This document shows positions 56,565 through 64,000 of a DNA stretch of 64,000 nucleotides, piece after piece. The number at the start of each line of letters is the position of its first letter. Position 1 is the stretch's first letter. The stretch comes from DASZHJ01 sp035604335 (GTDB lineage: Bacteria > Pseudomonadota > Alphaproteobacteria > ATCC43930 > CGMCC-115725), in NCBI GenBank assembly GCA_035604335.1, contig DATNIT010000133.1:11108-75107 (forward strand), read 5' to 3'. The translations under genes were made by a program, and so were the position numbers. The notes below the pieces were generated by a model. The model saw only the letters and a program-made list of their open reading frames with translations. It did not search any database and was not told the DNA's origin.

Positions 56565-58076
56565 TTAGGGCGAGAGGGTCATCCCCTGCGGCCGGATCAG
56601 CCCGTCCGGGCTCGGCGCGAATCCCTGGAGTTTCGCGGTCGTGCCCCAGATCCATTTGATGTTGTAGAGGAAGAGCTGCGGCCGATCGGCGAGATAAATG
56701 GCCGCCGCTTCCTTGTAATGCTTGAGCCGCTCGGCGGTGTCGGTGGTCTGGCGGGCCTTCGCCAGCGCCTCGTCGAGCGGCTTGCTGCAGTATTTGCCCC
56801 AGTTGATGAAGCCATCGCACTGCAGCCAGATGGAGATGTTGCCGTCGGGGTCGGGCCGGCCGCTCCAGATGACGAGCACCGCCTGGTAGTCGCCCTTGGC
56901 GCCCGCGGCGGTGAGCGTGTTCGCCTCCATCGCCTGGATCTTCATGTCGAAGCCGGCCTCGGCGGCCATGGACTGCAGCACCTGTGCCACCTGCAGCTCG
57001 AGCGGACTGTTGACGGCGATCAAGGTGAAGGAGAAATGCTCCGCGCCCGCCTCCTTGAGCAGACGCTTCGCCTTGTCGAGGTCGCGCGCCGGTACGGGAT
57101 GGCCAGTATCGTAATAGGTCGACCCCGGCAGGATCGGCTGATTGTTGGGCACATACTCGCCGGCGAAGACGACCTGGTTCAGCACGGTACGGTCGATCGC
57201 GGCCTCGAAGGCTTCGCGCACCCTCGGGTTCTCGCCGAGCGGCGTCTTGGCCGCGGATCCGTTGGCGAGATTGATGGAAAGGCTGTAGTAGCCGAGGGAC
57301 GGGCTCTCCACCAGCGTCAGCGCGGGGTCGCTGCGGATCGCGGGCGCGTCCGTGGGCGCCACGCGCTCGATCATGTCGAAACCGCCGGCTCTCAGGTTGG
57401 CGAGCCGAACCGCGCTGTCCGGCACGGCCGAGAATACGACCTCGTCGATGTGGATCGCGTCCTTGTTCCAGTAGTCCGCGAATTTCTGCAGCACGATCTT
57501 CTCTTGCGCGACGCGCTCCCGAAACTTGTAGGGGCCGGAGCAGACGGGATCGGTGGAGTATTTGTCGCCGGCGGCGCGCGCGGCCTTCGGCGACACCATC
57601 ATGCCCGCGCGGTCGGAGAGCACGCCGATCAGCGGCGCGTAGGGCTCCGACAGGTGAAAGCGCACGGCCGTGGGGTCCACGACCTCGACGCTCTTGATCG
57701 ACTTCACCTCGGCCTTGCGCTTGGAGAACTCGGCGGTCTGGTAGCGCTCGATGTTGTATTTGACCGCCTCGGCGTCGAAAGGCTCGCCGTCGTGGAACTT
57801 GACGCCCGGCCGTAGCTTCATGGTGAGCGTGAGATTGTCGGGGGACCACGACCATTCCGTCGCGAGCTGCGGCACGTAATTGGCCTTGGCGTCGAGATCG
57901 ACCAGCTTGTCGCAGAGGCTCGAGAACACCACGCGGCCGACGAAGCTGATGCCGGTGGCGGGATCGAGCGCGTCGGGGTCCTCGTTGAGGGCGATCCGGA
58001 GCGTGCTCGCTTGCGCGAGGCTTGCGCCCAGAACGAATCCTGCCGCCAGGATTCCAATACTGATCGGTCGCGCCAT
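56565..58076 (-). CDS. Peptide-type ABC transporter substrate-binding protein
   Basis: A 503-residue family 5 periplasmic protein has a signal peptide ending SLAQA-S near residue 23. TLRIALNEDPDALDPATG and WSPDNLTLTMKLRPGVKFHDG are typical. It has no permease next to it; the transporter genes at 59136-63034 lack a binding protein and run in the same direction, so the two were probably one operon now separated by the ArsR-AHSA1 pair and a family B repeat. Confidence 0.9.
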   Translation of the reverse strand: MARPISIGILAAGFVLGASLAQASTLRIALNEDPDALDPATGISFVGRVVFSSLCDKLVDLDAKANYVPQLATEWSWSPDNLTLTMKLRPGVKFHDGEPFDAEAVKYNIERYQTAEFSKRKAEVKSIKSVEVVDPTAVRFHLSEPYAPLIGVLSDRAGMMVSPKAARAAGDKYSTDPVCSGPYKFRERVAQEKIVLQKFADYWNKDAIHIDEVVFSAVPDSAVRLANLRAGGFDMIERVAPTDAPAIRSDPALTLVESPSLGYYSLSINLANGSAAKTPLGENPRVREAFEAAIDRTVLNQVVFAGEYVPNNQPILPGSTYYDTGHPVPARDLDKAKRLLKEAGAEHFSFTLIAVNSPLELQVAQVLQSMAAEAGFDMKIQAMEANTLTAAGAKGDYQAVLVIWSGRPDPDGNISIWLQCDGFINWGKYCSKPLDEALAKARQTTDTAERLKHYKEAAAIYLADRPQLFLYNIKWIWGTTAKLQGFAPSPDGLIRPQGMTLSP

Positions 58077-58168
58077 GTCCCCCTCCGATCGCCGCCGGCC
58101 CGTGTGACCGTGCCACGTGGAGTATAGGCACGGTCCGGCCGGCGGGCGAACGGGGACGCGGGGCGGCT

Positions 58169-58618
58169 CTACTTCGCGGGCTTATAGCGCGGCAGTGCTT
58201 GTCCGGTCTCGAGCAGGCTCTTCAGGCTCGCCAGCACGATGGGCCAGCCCCCGGACACCGCCTGGATGAACTTCGAGCCGGTGCGATCGATCTCATGGGT
58301 CACCGTGAGTTTCACCATCTGAGCCACGGTCTCGAGCTCGAAGGTGGCGCGCGAGTAGCCTTCGGCGGTGAGCTCCGGCATGAACTCGTTCCGCCATTTG
58401 ATGACGAGGCGCCGCGGCGGGTCCGCCTCGACGATCTCGCCGGTGTCGGCTACGCGCCCGTCCTCGAACCGCAGCTTCCACGACGAGCCCGGCTTCCAGT
58501 CGCTCTCGGCCGAGATGCCTTGCCAGTAAAGCCGCGTGAACTCGGCTTTCGTCAGGTGATCCCACAGCGTCTCCGGCGTGGTGCGGATATAGGTGACGTA
58601 GACGAATCGATCGCTCAT
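58169..58618 (-). CDS. SRPBCC family protein, AHSA1-like
   Basis: A 149-residue START-like fold protein begins FVYVTYIRTTPETLWDHLTK and contains YWQGISAESDWKPGSSWKLR and ADPPRRLVIKW, the AHSA1/CalC pattern. Its function is unknown. It overlaps the ArsR gene by four bases, the usual ArsR-SRPBCC pair. Confidence 0.88.
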   Translation of the reverse strand: MSDRFVYVTYIRTTPETLWDHLTKAEFTRLYWQGISAESDWKPGSSWKLRFEDGRVADTGEIVEADPPRRLVIKWRNEFMPELTAEGYSRATFELETVAQMVKLTVTHEIDRTGSKFIQAVSGGWPIVLASLKSLLETGQALPRYKPAK

Positions 58619-58935
58619 CGGCCTTCCTTTTCGAGTTTGCGTTTGAGGTCCGCGAGGGCGCCGAGACGCCCGCGCTCGAACTTATCGATCCAGCGGTCCG
58701 CGATCTCGTGGATCGGAACCGGATTGAGGTAATGCAGCTTCTCGCGGCCGCGCTTCTCGGTGACCACCAGATTGGCGGCCTCGAGGATTCCGAGGTGCTT
58801 GGTCACGGCCTGCCGGGTCATGTCGGGGCGCTCGCAGAGCTCGCTCAGGGTCTGTCCATTCCGGGCACGGAGGGCATCGAGCAACGCGCGCCGGGTCGGA
58901 TCGGCAAGCGCCCTGAACACCGCATCCATGCTCAT
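58615..58935 (-). CDS. ArsR family transcriptional regulator
   Basis: A 106-residue winged helix (ALADPTRRALLDALRARNG and DMTRQAVTKHLGILEAANLV) lacks the CxC metal site, so the signal is unlikely to be a metal. It is the first gene of the two-gene ArsR-AHSA1 unit. Confidence 0.9.
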   Translation of the reverse strand: MSMDAVFRALADPTRRALLDALRARNGQTLSELCERPDMTRQAVTKHLGILEAANLVVTEKRGREKLHYLNPVPIHEIADRWIDKFERGRLGALADLKRKLEKEGR

Positions 58936-58989
58936 GCGGGATAATAGGCAACTAACAGGTTGCCTGTCAAGAGTGCTGAGTGGGCGGGG

Positions 58990-59108
58990 TGCGTCCTTCG
59001 ACGCGGGCCTATCGGCCCTTGCTCAGGATGAGGGGCAGTGGGTTGGGCACAATGAAAAGCACCTCATCCTGAGCAAGCGAGCCTTGGCGAGCGCGTCGAA
59101 GGACGCAC
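58990..59108. repeat. Inverted-repeat element (family B, copy 2)
   Basis: The left arm is GTGCGTCCTTCGACGCGGGC to TTGCTCAGGATGAGGGGC; the right arm is CACCTCATCCTGAGCAAGCG to GCGTCGAAGGACGCAC at 59108. It is 27 bases from the stop of the DppF-type gene, again at the 3' end of a minus-strand gene, as in the first copy at 41571-41682. Confidence 0.85.
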
Positions 59109-59135
59109 CACGCTTGCCGACGCGAAGCGAGTCGC

Positions 59136-60121
<986 letters not shown>

Positions 60122-60125
<4 letters not shown>

Positions 60126-61096
60126 GCCGGAACGTCCAGGCGCTCGAGATGGCAGGCCTTGCGCCGACCGACGCCGACCTCGCGAAGCGCCGGTTCTTCC
60201 GTCCGGCAGCGCTCCATCCGCCAGGCGCAACGCTCGTTGAAGGCGCAGCCCGGCGGCAGCCGCTGCAGGTTGGGCGGCTGGCCCGGAATGGTGCGCAGCT
60301 CCGCGCCATCGGCTTCGTCGAGGCGGGGCGTGGAGCGCAGGAGCCCGTGGGTGTAGGGGTGCTGCGGCTCGTAGAAGATCCGGCGTACCGGCGCATCCTC
60401 GACGATGCGCCCGCCGTACATCACGAGGACGCGGTCGCAGAGTCCGGCCACCACGCCGAGCGCATGGGTGATCAGCACGATCGCGGTGTTGCTGCTGCGC
60501 TTGAGCTCGCGCATGAGGTCGAGGATCTGCGCCTGGATGGTAACGTCGAGCGCGGTGGTGGGCTCGTCGGCGATCAGCAAGTCCGGCTGGCAGAGCAGCG
60601 CCATCGCGATCATGACGCGCTGGCGCATGCCGCCGGAGAACTCGTGCGGGTACATGTCGAAGCGGCGCGCCGCCTCGGGGATGCGCACGCGCTCGAGCAT
60701 GGCGATCCCGGCAGCCCGAGCGTCGGCCTCGCTCATCCCGCGATGGGTGACGAGCACCTCGGTCATCTGCCGGCTGATCCGGAGGTAGGGATTGAGCGAG
60801 GTCATGCTGTCCTGAAAGATCATCGCGACGCGGCTGCCGCGGATGCGGTTGAGCTCGTCGGGCCGCATGCCCAACAGCTCCGTACCGCGAAACCGTGCGC
60901 TTCCGGTGGCCCGGCCGTTGGCGGCCAGGAGTCCCAGGATGGTCAAGAAGACCTGGCTCTTGCCCGAGCCGGACTCGCCGACCACGCCGACGGTCTCCCC
61001 CTCGGCGACGCTGAAGCTGACGTCGTTGACTGCCTTGACATCGCCCTCGGGCGTGTCGAAGCGGGTGTTGAGCCGGCTGACCTCCAGGAGCGCCAT
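60122..61096 (-). CDS. ABC transporter ATP-binding protein, DppD type (second system)
   Basis: A 324-residue ATPase has Walker A GESGSGKS, Q-loop IFQDSMTSLNP, signature FSGGMRQRVMIA, Walker B LLIADEPTTALD and H-loop LITHALGVVAG, in which the conserved Asp after His is Ala. The C-terminus has the oligopeptide extension CAFNERCAWRMERC. It is separated from the permease gene upstream by 125 bases containing two palindromic elements. Confidence 0.92.
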
Positions 61097-61104
61097 CGCG
61101 GGCC

Positions 61105-61159
61105 TAGTGTCCCGCCCCTGAAATTCGTAACGCGAATTTCAGGGATAAGCGGGCCACTA
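61105..61159. repeat. Palindromic element (family C, first)
   Basis: A perfect 12-base stem, CCCTGAAATTCG / CGAATTTCAGGG (61116-61127 and 61133-61144), with a 5-base loop. Outside it TAGTGTCCCGC pairs with GCGGGCCACTA with one mismatch. It is the left member of a tandem pair. Confidence 0.75.
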
Positions 61160-61170
61160 CTTCATCGAAT

Positions 61171-61225
61171 CTAGTGTGATTCAGATTCCGAAGTTCGCAT
61201 GCGAACTTAGGGATCATCACACTAG
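61171..61225. repeat. Palindromic element (family C, second), overlapping a stop codon
   Basis: CTAGTGTGAT (61171-61180) pairs perfectly with ATCACACTAG (61216-61225) and the interior holds the 18-base palindrome AAGTTCGCATGCGAACTT (61191-61208). The TAG stop of the OppC-type permease (61222-61224) is inside the right arm. Confidence 0.8.
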
Positions 61226-62118
61226 CGGTCCCGGGGATCGAAGGCGTCGCGCAAGCCGTCGCCGATGAAGTTGAAGCAGAACAGGCTCGCCGCGAGAAAG
61301 ATCGCGGGGAAGATCAGCATCCAGGGCGCGCTCTCGATCTCGGCGGCGCCTTCGCTCACCAGCACGCCCCAGCTGGTATAGGGCTCCTGAACGCCGAGGC
61401 CGAGGAAGGAGAGGAAGCTCTCGGTCAGGATCACCTGCGGAATGGTGAGCGTCGAATAGGCGATTACGGGACCGATGGTGTTGGGGATGATGTGGCGGCG
61501 GATGATCTTCGCGGTGGAGACGCCGCCGGCGCGCGCGGCCTCGATGAACTCGCGGCGCTTCAGCGAGAGCGTTTGTCCCCGCACGATGCGCGCCATGGTG
61601 AGCCATTCGACCGCGCCGATGGCGACGAAGATCAGCACGATGTGCCGGCCGAACACCACCATCAGCAGGATCACGAAGAACAGGAACGGCAGCGAATACA
61701 TGACATCGACGAAGCGCATCATCGCGCTGTCGACGCGGCCGCCGAAATAGCCGGCGATCGCCCCATAGGTCACGCCGATCACCAGGCTCACCGAGGTCGC
61801 GGCGAGGCCCACCGCCAGCGAGACGCGCGCGCCATAGAGTGTGCGCACGAAGAGGTCGCGGCCATTGGCGTCGGTGCCGAACCAGTGCGCCTGCGCGAAA
61901 TCCGGCGGCGCGCGGATCGCGTCCCAATAGACCTCGTCGAAGGGATGCGGCGAGAGATAGGGCGCGAAGATCGCGAGCAGCGTGATGAAGCTGAGCACGA
62001 AGATGCTCACCACCGCCGCGCGGTTGCGCCGGAGCCGCGCCAGCGCGTCCTGCCAGAGCGAGCGCCCCGCGATCTCCTCGAGCGTTGTCGAATCCTGCGA
62101 GGTTGCCGCGTCAGTCAT
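61222..62118 (-). CDS. ABC transporter permease, OppC type (second system)
   Basis: A 298-residue permease has the N-terminal OppC segment and WFGTDANGRDLFVRTLYGAR, the EAA-loop segment REFIEAARAGGVSTAKIIRRH, and a typical NFIGDGLRDAFDPRDR ending. Its stop codon lies inside a palindromic repeat arm. Its start overlaps the OppB-type stop by 8 bases. Confidence 0.92.
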   Translation of the reverse strand: MTDAATSQDSTTLEEIAGRSLWQDALARLRRNRAAVVSIFVLSFITLLAIFAPYLSPHPFDEVYWDAIRAPPDFAQAHWFGTDANGRDLFVRTLYGARVSLAVGLAATSVSLVIGVTYGAIAGYFGGRVDSAMMRFVDVMYSLPFLFFVILLMVVFGRHIVLIFVAIGAVEWLTMARIVRGQTLSLKRREFIEAARAGGVSTAKIIRRHIIPNTIGPVIAYSTLTIPQVILTESFLSFLGLGVQEPYTSWGVLVSEGAAEIESAPWMLIFPAIFLAASLFCFNFIGDGLRDAFDPRDR

Positions 62119-63034
62119 AGCGGATCTTCGGATCGAGCACGCCGTAGGCGAGATCGACCAGCAGATTGAGCAGGATGATCAGCGAGCCGTAGAAGATCAC
62201 CACGCCCATCACCAGCGTGTAATCGCGGTTGAGCGCGCCCTGGACGAAATAGCGGCCGATGCCGGGGATCCCGAAGATGGTTTCGATCACCACGGAGCCC
62301 GTGATGATTCCGGCGATGGCGGGCCCGAGATAGGACACCACCGGCAAGAACGCCGCGCGGAGCGCGTGGCGGCCGACCACCAGGCGGCCGGGCAAGCCTT
62401 TCGCGCGGGCGGTCCGGATGTAGTTGGAGCGCAGCACCTCGATCATGCTGGCGCGCGTGAGCCGCGCGATATAGGCGACCGGCGGCAAGGCCAGCGTCAC
62501 CGTTGGCAGGATCAAGTTGCGCAAGCTGCCGCCGCCGTAGCCGCCGACCGGCAGGAGCCGCAGATAGACGCCGAGGACGAGCGTCATCAGCGGCGCCATC
62601 ACGAAATTCGGAACGGTGATGCCGATCATGGCGGTCGCCATCACGGCATGATCGACGCCGCTGTTCTGCCGGAGCGCCGCGAAGATCCCGAGCCCGCCGC
62701 CTGCGATCACCGCCAAGAGGATCGCGGCGATGCCGATCTCGAACGAGACCGGAAATCCGCTCTCGATCAGCTCGACCACCGAGTAGTCCTGGTACTTGAA
62801 GGAGGGACCGAGGTCGCCTCGGAGCGCCTTGCCGAGATAGATCCCGTATTGCACGACCAGCGGCTGGTCGAGGTTGTAGGCCTTCTTGATGTTGGCCTCG
62901 ACCGCCGGCGCCAGCATCCGCTCGCGGTCGAACGGCCCACCGGGCGCCAGCCGCATCATGAAGAACGACACCGTCATGACCACGAACAGCGTCGGTATCG
63001 CGCCGCCGAGCCGCCGAAGGGTGTAGGCCAACAT
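62111..63034 (-). CDS. ABC transporter permease, OppB type (second system)
   Basis: A 307-residue permease starts at ATG 63034 (MLAYTLRRLGGAIPTLFVVM). It has SNYIRTARAKGLPGRLVVGR in the EAA loop and LAYGVLDPKIRYD at the end. It is the first gene of the permease-ATPase run and is preceded by a family A/hairpin repeat block. An upstream frame extends to 63610 but is antisense to the acyl-CoA synthetase gene and is rejected. Confidence 0.92.
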   Translation of the reverse strand: MLAYTLRRLGGAIPTLFVVMTVSFFMMRLAPGGPFDRERMLAPAVEANIKKAYNLDQPLVVQYGIYLGKALRGDLGPSFKYQDYSVVELIESGFPVSFEIGIAAILLAVIAGGGLGIFAALRQNSGVDHAVMATAMIGITVPNFVMAPLMTLVLGVYLRLLPVGGYGGGSLRNLILPTVTLALPPVAYIARLTRASMIEVLRSNYIRTARAKGLPGRLVVGRHALRAAFLPVVSYLGPAIAGIITGSVVIETIFGIPGIGRYFVQGALNRDYTLVMGVVIFYGSLIILLNLLVDLAYGVLDPKIRYD

Positions 63035-63058
63035 ACCGGGCCTAGGCGCCGTAGGATT

Positions 63059-63225
63059 CCCTCTCCGCACGAAGTGGGGAGAGGGAGGGACCCAATCGCT
63101 CGACAGAGCGATTGGGAGGGTGAGGTGTGCCTCCGCGGCACAATGGCGATTGCTCTCGACACCCACCTCACCCGCTCGCTCCGCTCGCACCCTCTCCCCC
63201 CGCAAGCGCGGGCGGAGAGGGGGTT
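63059..63225. repeat. Paired palindromic block (family A, copy 4) with an internal hairpin
   Basis: CCCTCTCCGCACGAAGTGGGGAGAGGG (63059-63085) is followed by the perfect hairpin CCCAATCGCTC-GACA-GAGCGATTGGG (63091-63116), a GTGAGGTGTG tail, and an inverted arm (63159-63225) with CACCTCACCCGCTCGCTCC and CCCTCTCCCCCCGC/GCGGGCGGAGAGGG. It abuts the stop of the acyl-CoA synthetase gene at 63226 and precedes the oppB-type start. Confidence 0.8.
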
Positions 63226-64000
63226 TCAAGATCGCACCACGATCACGGCGTCGAGGGCCAGCACGCCTCGGCCCTTCGGCAGCACCGCGAACGGATTGAT
63301 ATCGAGGCTCGCGATCTCGCCGGCGTGAGCTGCGGCGAATTGCGAGAGGCGCACAATCGCGTCCGCGAGCGCGTCGGTGTCGGAGGGTGGCGCCCCGCGT
63401 AGTCCGTCCAGGATTCGGCAGCCCTTCAATTGCTTGATCATGGCGCGCGCCTCGGCAAGGTCGATCGGCGCCGCGCGCAGCACCACATCGCCGAGCGCCT
63501 CCACGAGCGTACCGCCGAGCCCGAGCGCGACCATCGGTCCGAACGCCGGATCGTTCTGGATACCCAGAATAGTCTCGATGGCATCCTCCACCATGGGCGC
63601 AACCAAGCATCCGCGCAGCGTCGCCTCCGGAAGAGCCTTGCGGACGCGGGTCATGATCCCGGTGAAGGCCGCACGCACGGCCCCGGCGGTGCCCAGCCGC
63701 AAGGCCACGCCGCCGAGCTCGGTCTTGTGCAGGATCTCCGGCGCCACGACCTTGAGCGCGACGGGGTAGCCCAGCTCGGCCGCGGCGCGCACGGCCTCGT
63801 CGGCGGTGCGCACGAGCCGGTGCGGCACCACGGGAATGCCGGCGCGCGAGAGGATCGCGAGTGCCGTCGGCTCGTCGATCGGGCCGGCGGGAAGGGGGTC
63901 GAACGCCGGGACCGCCGGCGTGGCCGGCGCCGCCGCGAAGGCGCGGCGGAAGCCGGCGAGGGCGGCGACTGCCCGCACGGCATGGACCGGCTCCTCGACG
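63226..64000 (-). CDS. Acyl-CoA synthetase (NDP-forming), ATP-grasp part; 5' end outside the window
   Basis: The visible 257 residues are the ATP-grasp_5 domain of an acetyl-CoA synthetase (ADP-forming) or related acyl-CoA/acetate-CoA ligase. Marks are LGYPVALKVVAPEILHKTEL and GGVALRLG at the start, FGPMVALGLGGTLVEALGDV with the conserved Gly-rich loop, and SLDINPFAVLPKGRGVLALD at the C-terminal end. The frame runs off the window at 64000 with VEEPVHAV in frame, so the CoA-binding half would be outside. It stops where the repeat block begins. Confidence 0.88.
   Translation of the reverse strand, partial: VEEPVHAVRAVAALAGFRRAFAAAPATPAVPAFDPLPAGPIDEPTALAILSRAGIPVVPHRLVRTADEAVRAAAELGYPVALKVVAPEILHKTELGGVALRLGTAGAVRAAFTGIMTRVRKALPEATLRGCLVAPMVEDAIETILGIQNDPAFGPMVALGLGGTLVEALGDVVLRAAPIDLAEARAMIKQLKGCRILDGLRGAPPSDTDALADAIVRLSQFAAAHAGEIASLDINPFAVLPKGRGVLALDAVIVVRS

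Noticed and set aside
62111..63610. Extension of the OppB-type permease upstream to 63610
   Set aside because: The added part is antisense to the acyl-CoA synthetase and runs through the repeat block; the permease begins at the conserved MLAYTLRRLGG.

Overview
The window is high-GC DNA, densely packed with genes and carrying many GTG and TTG starts. Its gene content points to a soil-type alphaproteobacterium, probably Rhodospirillales or Hyphomicrobiales. The evidence is several dipeptide and branched-chain ABC operons, a MerR-linked beta-oxidation cluster, a 428-residue isocitrate lyase opposite a ScfR/RamB-type regulator, FCD-type GntR regulators, DUF882, PCu(A)C and DUF2336 proteins, and dispersed palindromic intergenic repeats. 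The taxon is inferred from gene content only. No rRNA, tRNA or CRISPR array was seen.

Layout. 0-8.4 kb: an amidase diverges from a complete dipeptide-type ABC operon (binding protein, two permeases, two ATPases) that ends in a D-threonine aldolase-like enzyme, which suggests scavenging of peptides or D-amino acids. 8.5-9.2 kb: bluB. 9.2-17.2 kb, minus strand: an IlvD/Edd sugar-acid-type dehydratase, a Liv-type ABC transporter in which LivM and LivG are fused, a RidA-like protein and a DUF4010 membrane protein. 17.4-28.2 kb: a UspA protein, then fatty-acid import and beta-oxidation (FadL, FadD, MerR regulator, thiolase, fused hydroxyacyl-CoA dehydrogenase/hydratase, acyl-CoA dehydrogenase). 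This run is interrupted by a DUF559 nuclease pseudogene lying between inverted palindromic repeats.

28.2-30.7 kb is a mosaic accessory patch of lower GC: a hypothetical gene, a small membrane protein between two 22-nt direct repeats, an internally deleted amino-acid racemase remnant, a small conserved protein and a MazEF-like toxin-antitoxin pair with a promoter-overlapping operator. 30.8-35.3 kb: a MATE exporter and a histidine kinase/pentapeptide-repeat protein pair with a perfect FNR/FixK-type box upstream. 35.3-39.5 kb: a decayed alpha/beta-hydrolase remnant, two GntR regulators each with its own perfect palindromic operator, a luciferase-like flavin oxidoreductase and an FAD oxidoreductase. 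39.5-46.7 kb: two small lipoproteins, an enoyl-CoA hydratase, the ScfR-like regulator opposite isocitrate lyase with a clear inverted-repeat operator, an SDR and a second Usp protein. 46.8-51.7 kb: a chemoreceptor opposite a PAS-GGDEF diguanylate cyclase coupled to a DUF2336 protein. 51.7-54.6 kb: envelope proteins and a copper chaperone. 54.6-64 kb: an M81 peptidase next to hisI, then a second peptide-type ABC system whose binding protein is separated from the permease/ATPase genes by an ArsR-AHSA1 pair, and finally a partial acyl-CoA synthetase ATP-grasp gene.

The most unusual material is non-coding or decayed. There are at least three families of paired palindromic elements, often at gene 3' ends, one of which supplies a stop codon. 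One pair encloses a nuclease gene carrying an in-frame amber codon. Two genes have lost their middles but kept their ends.
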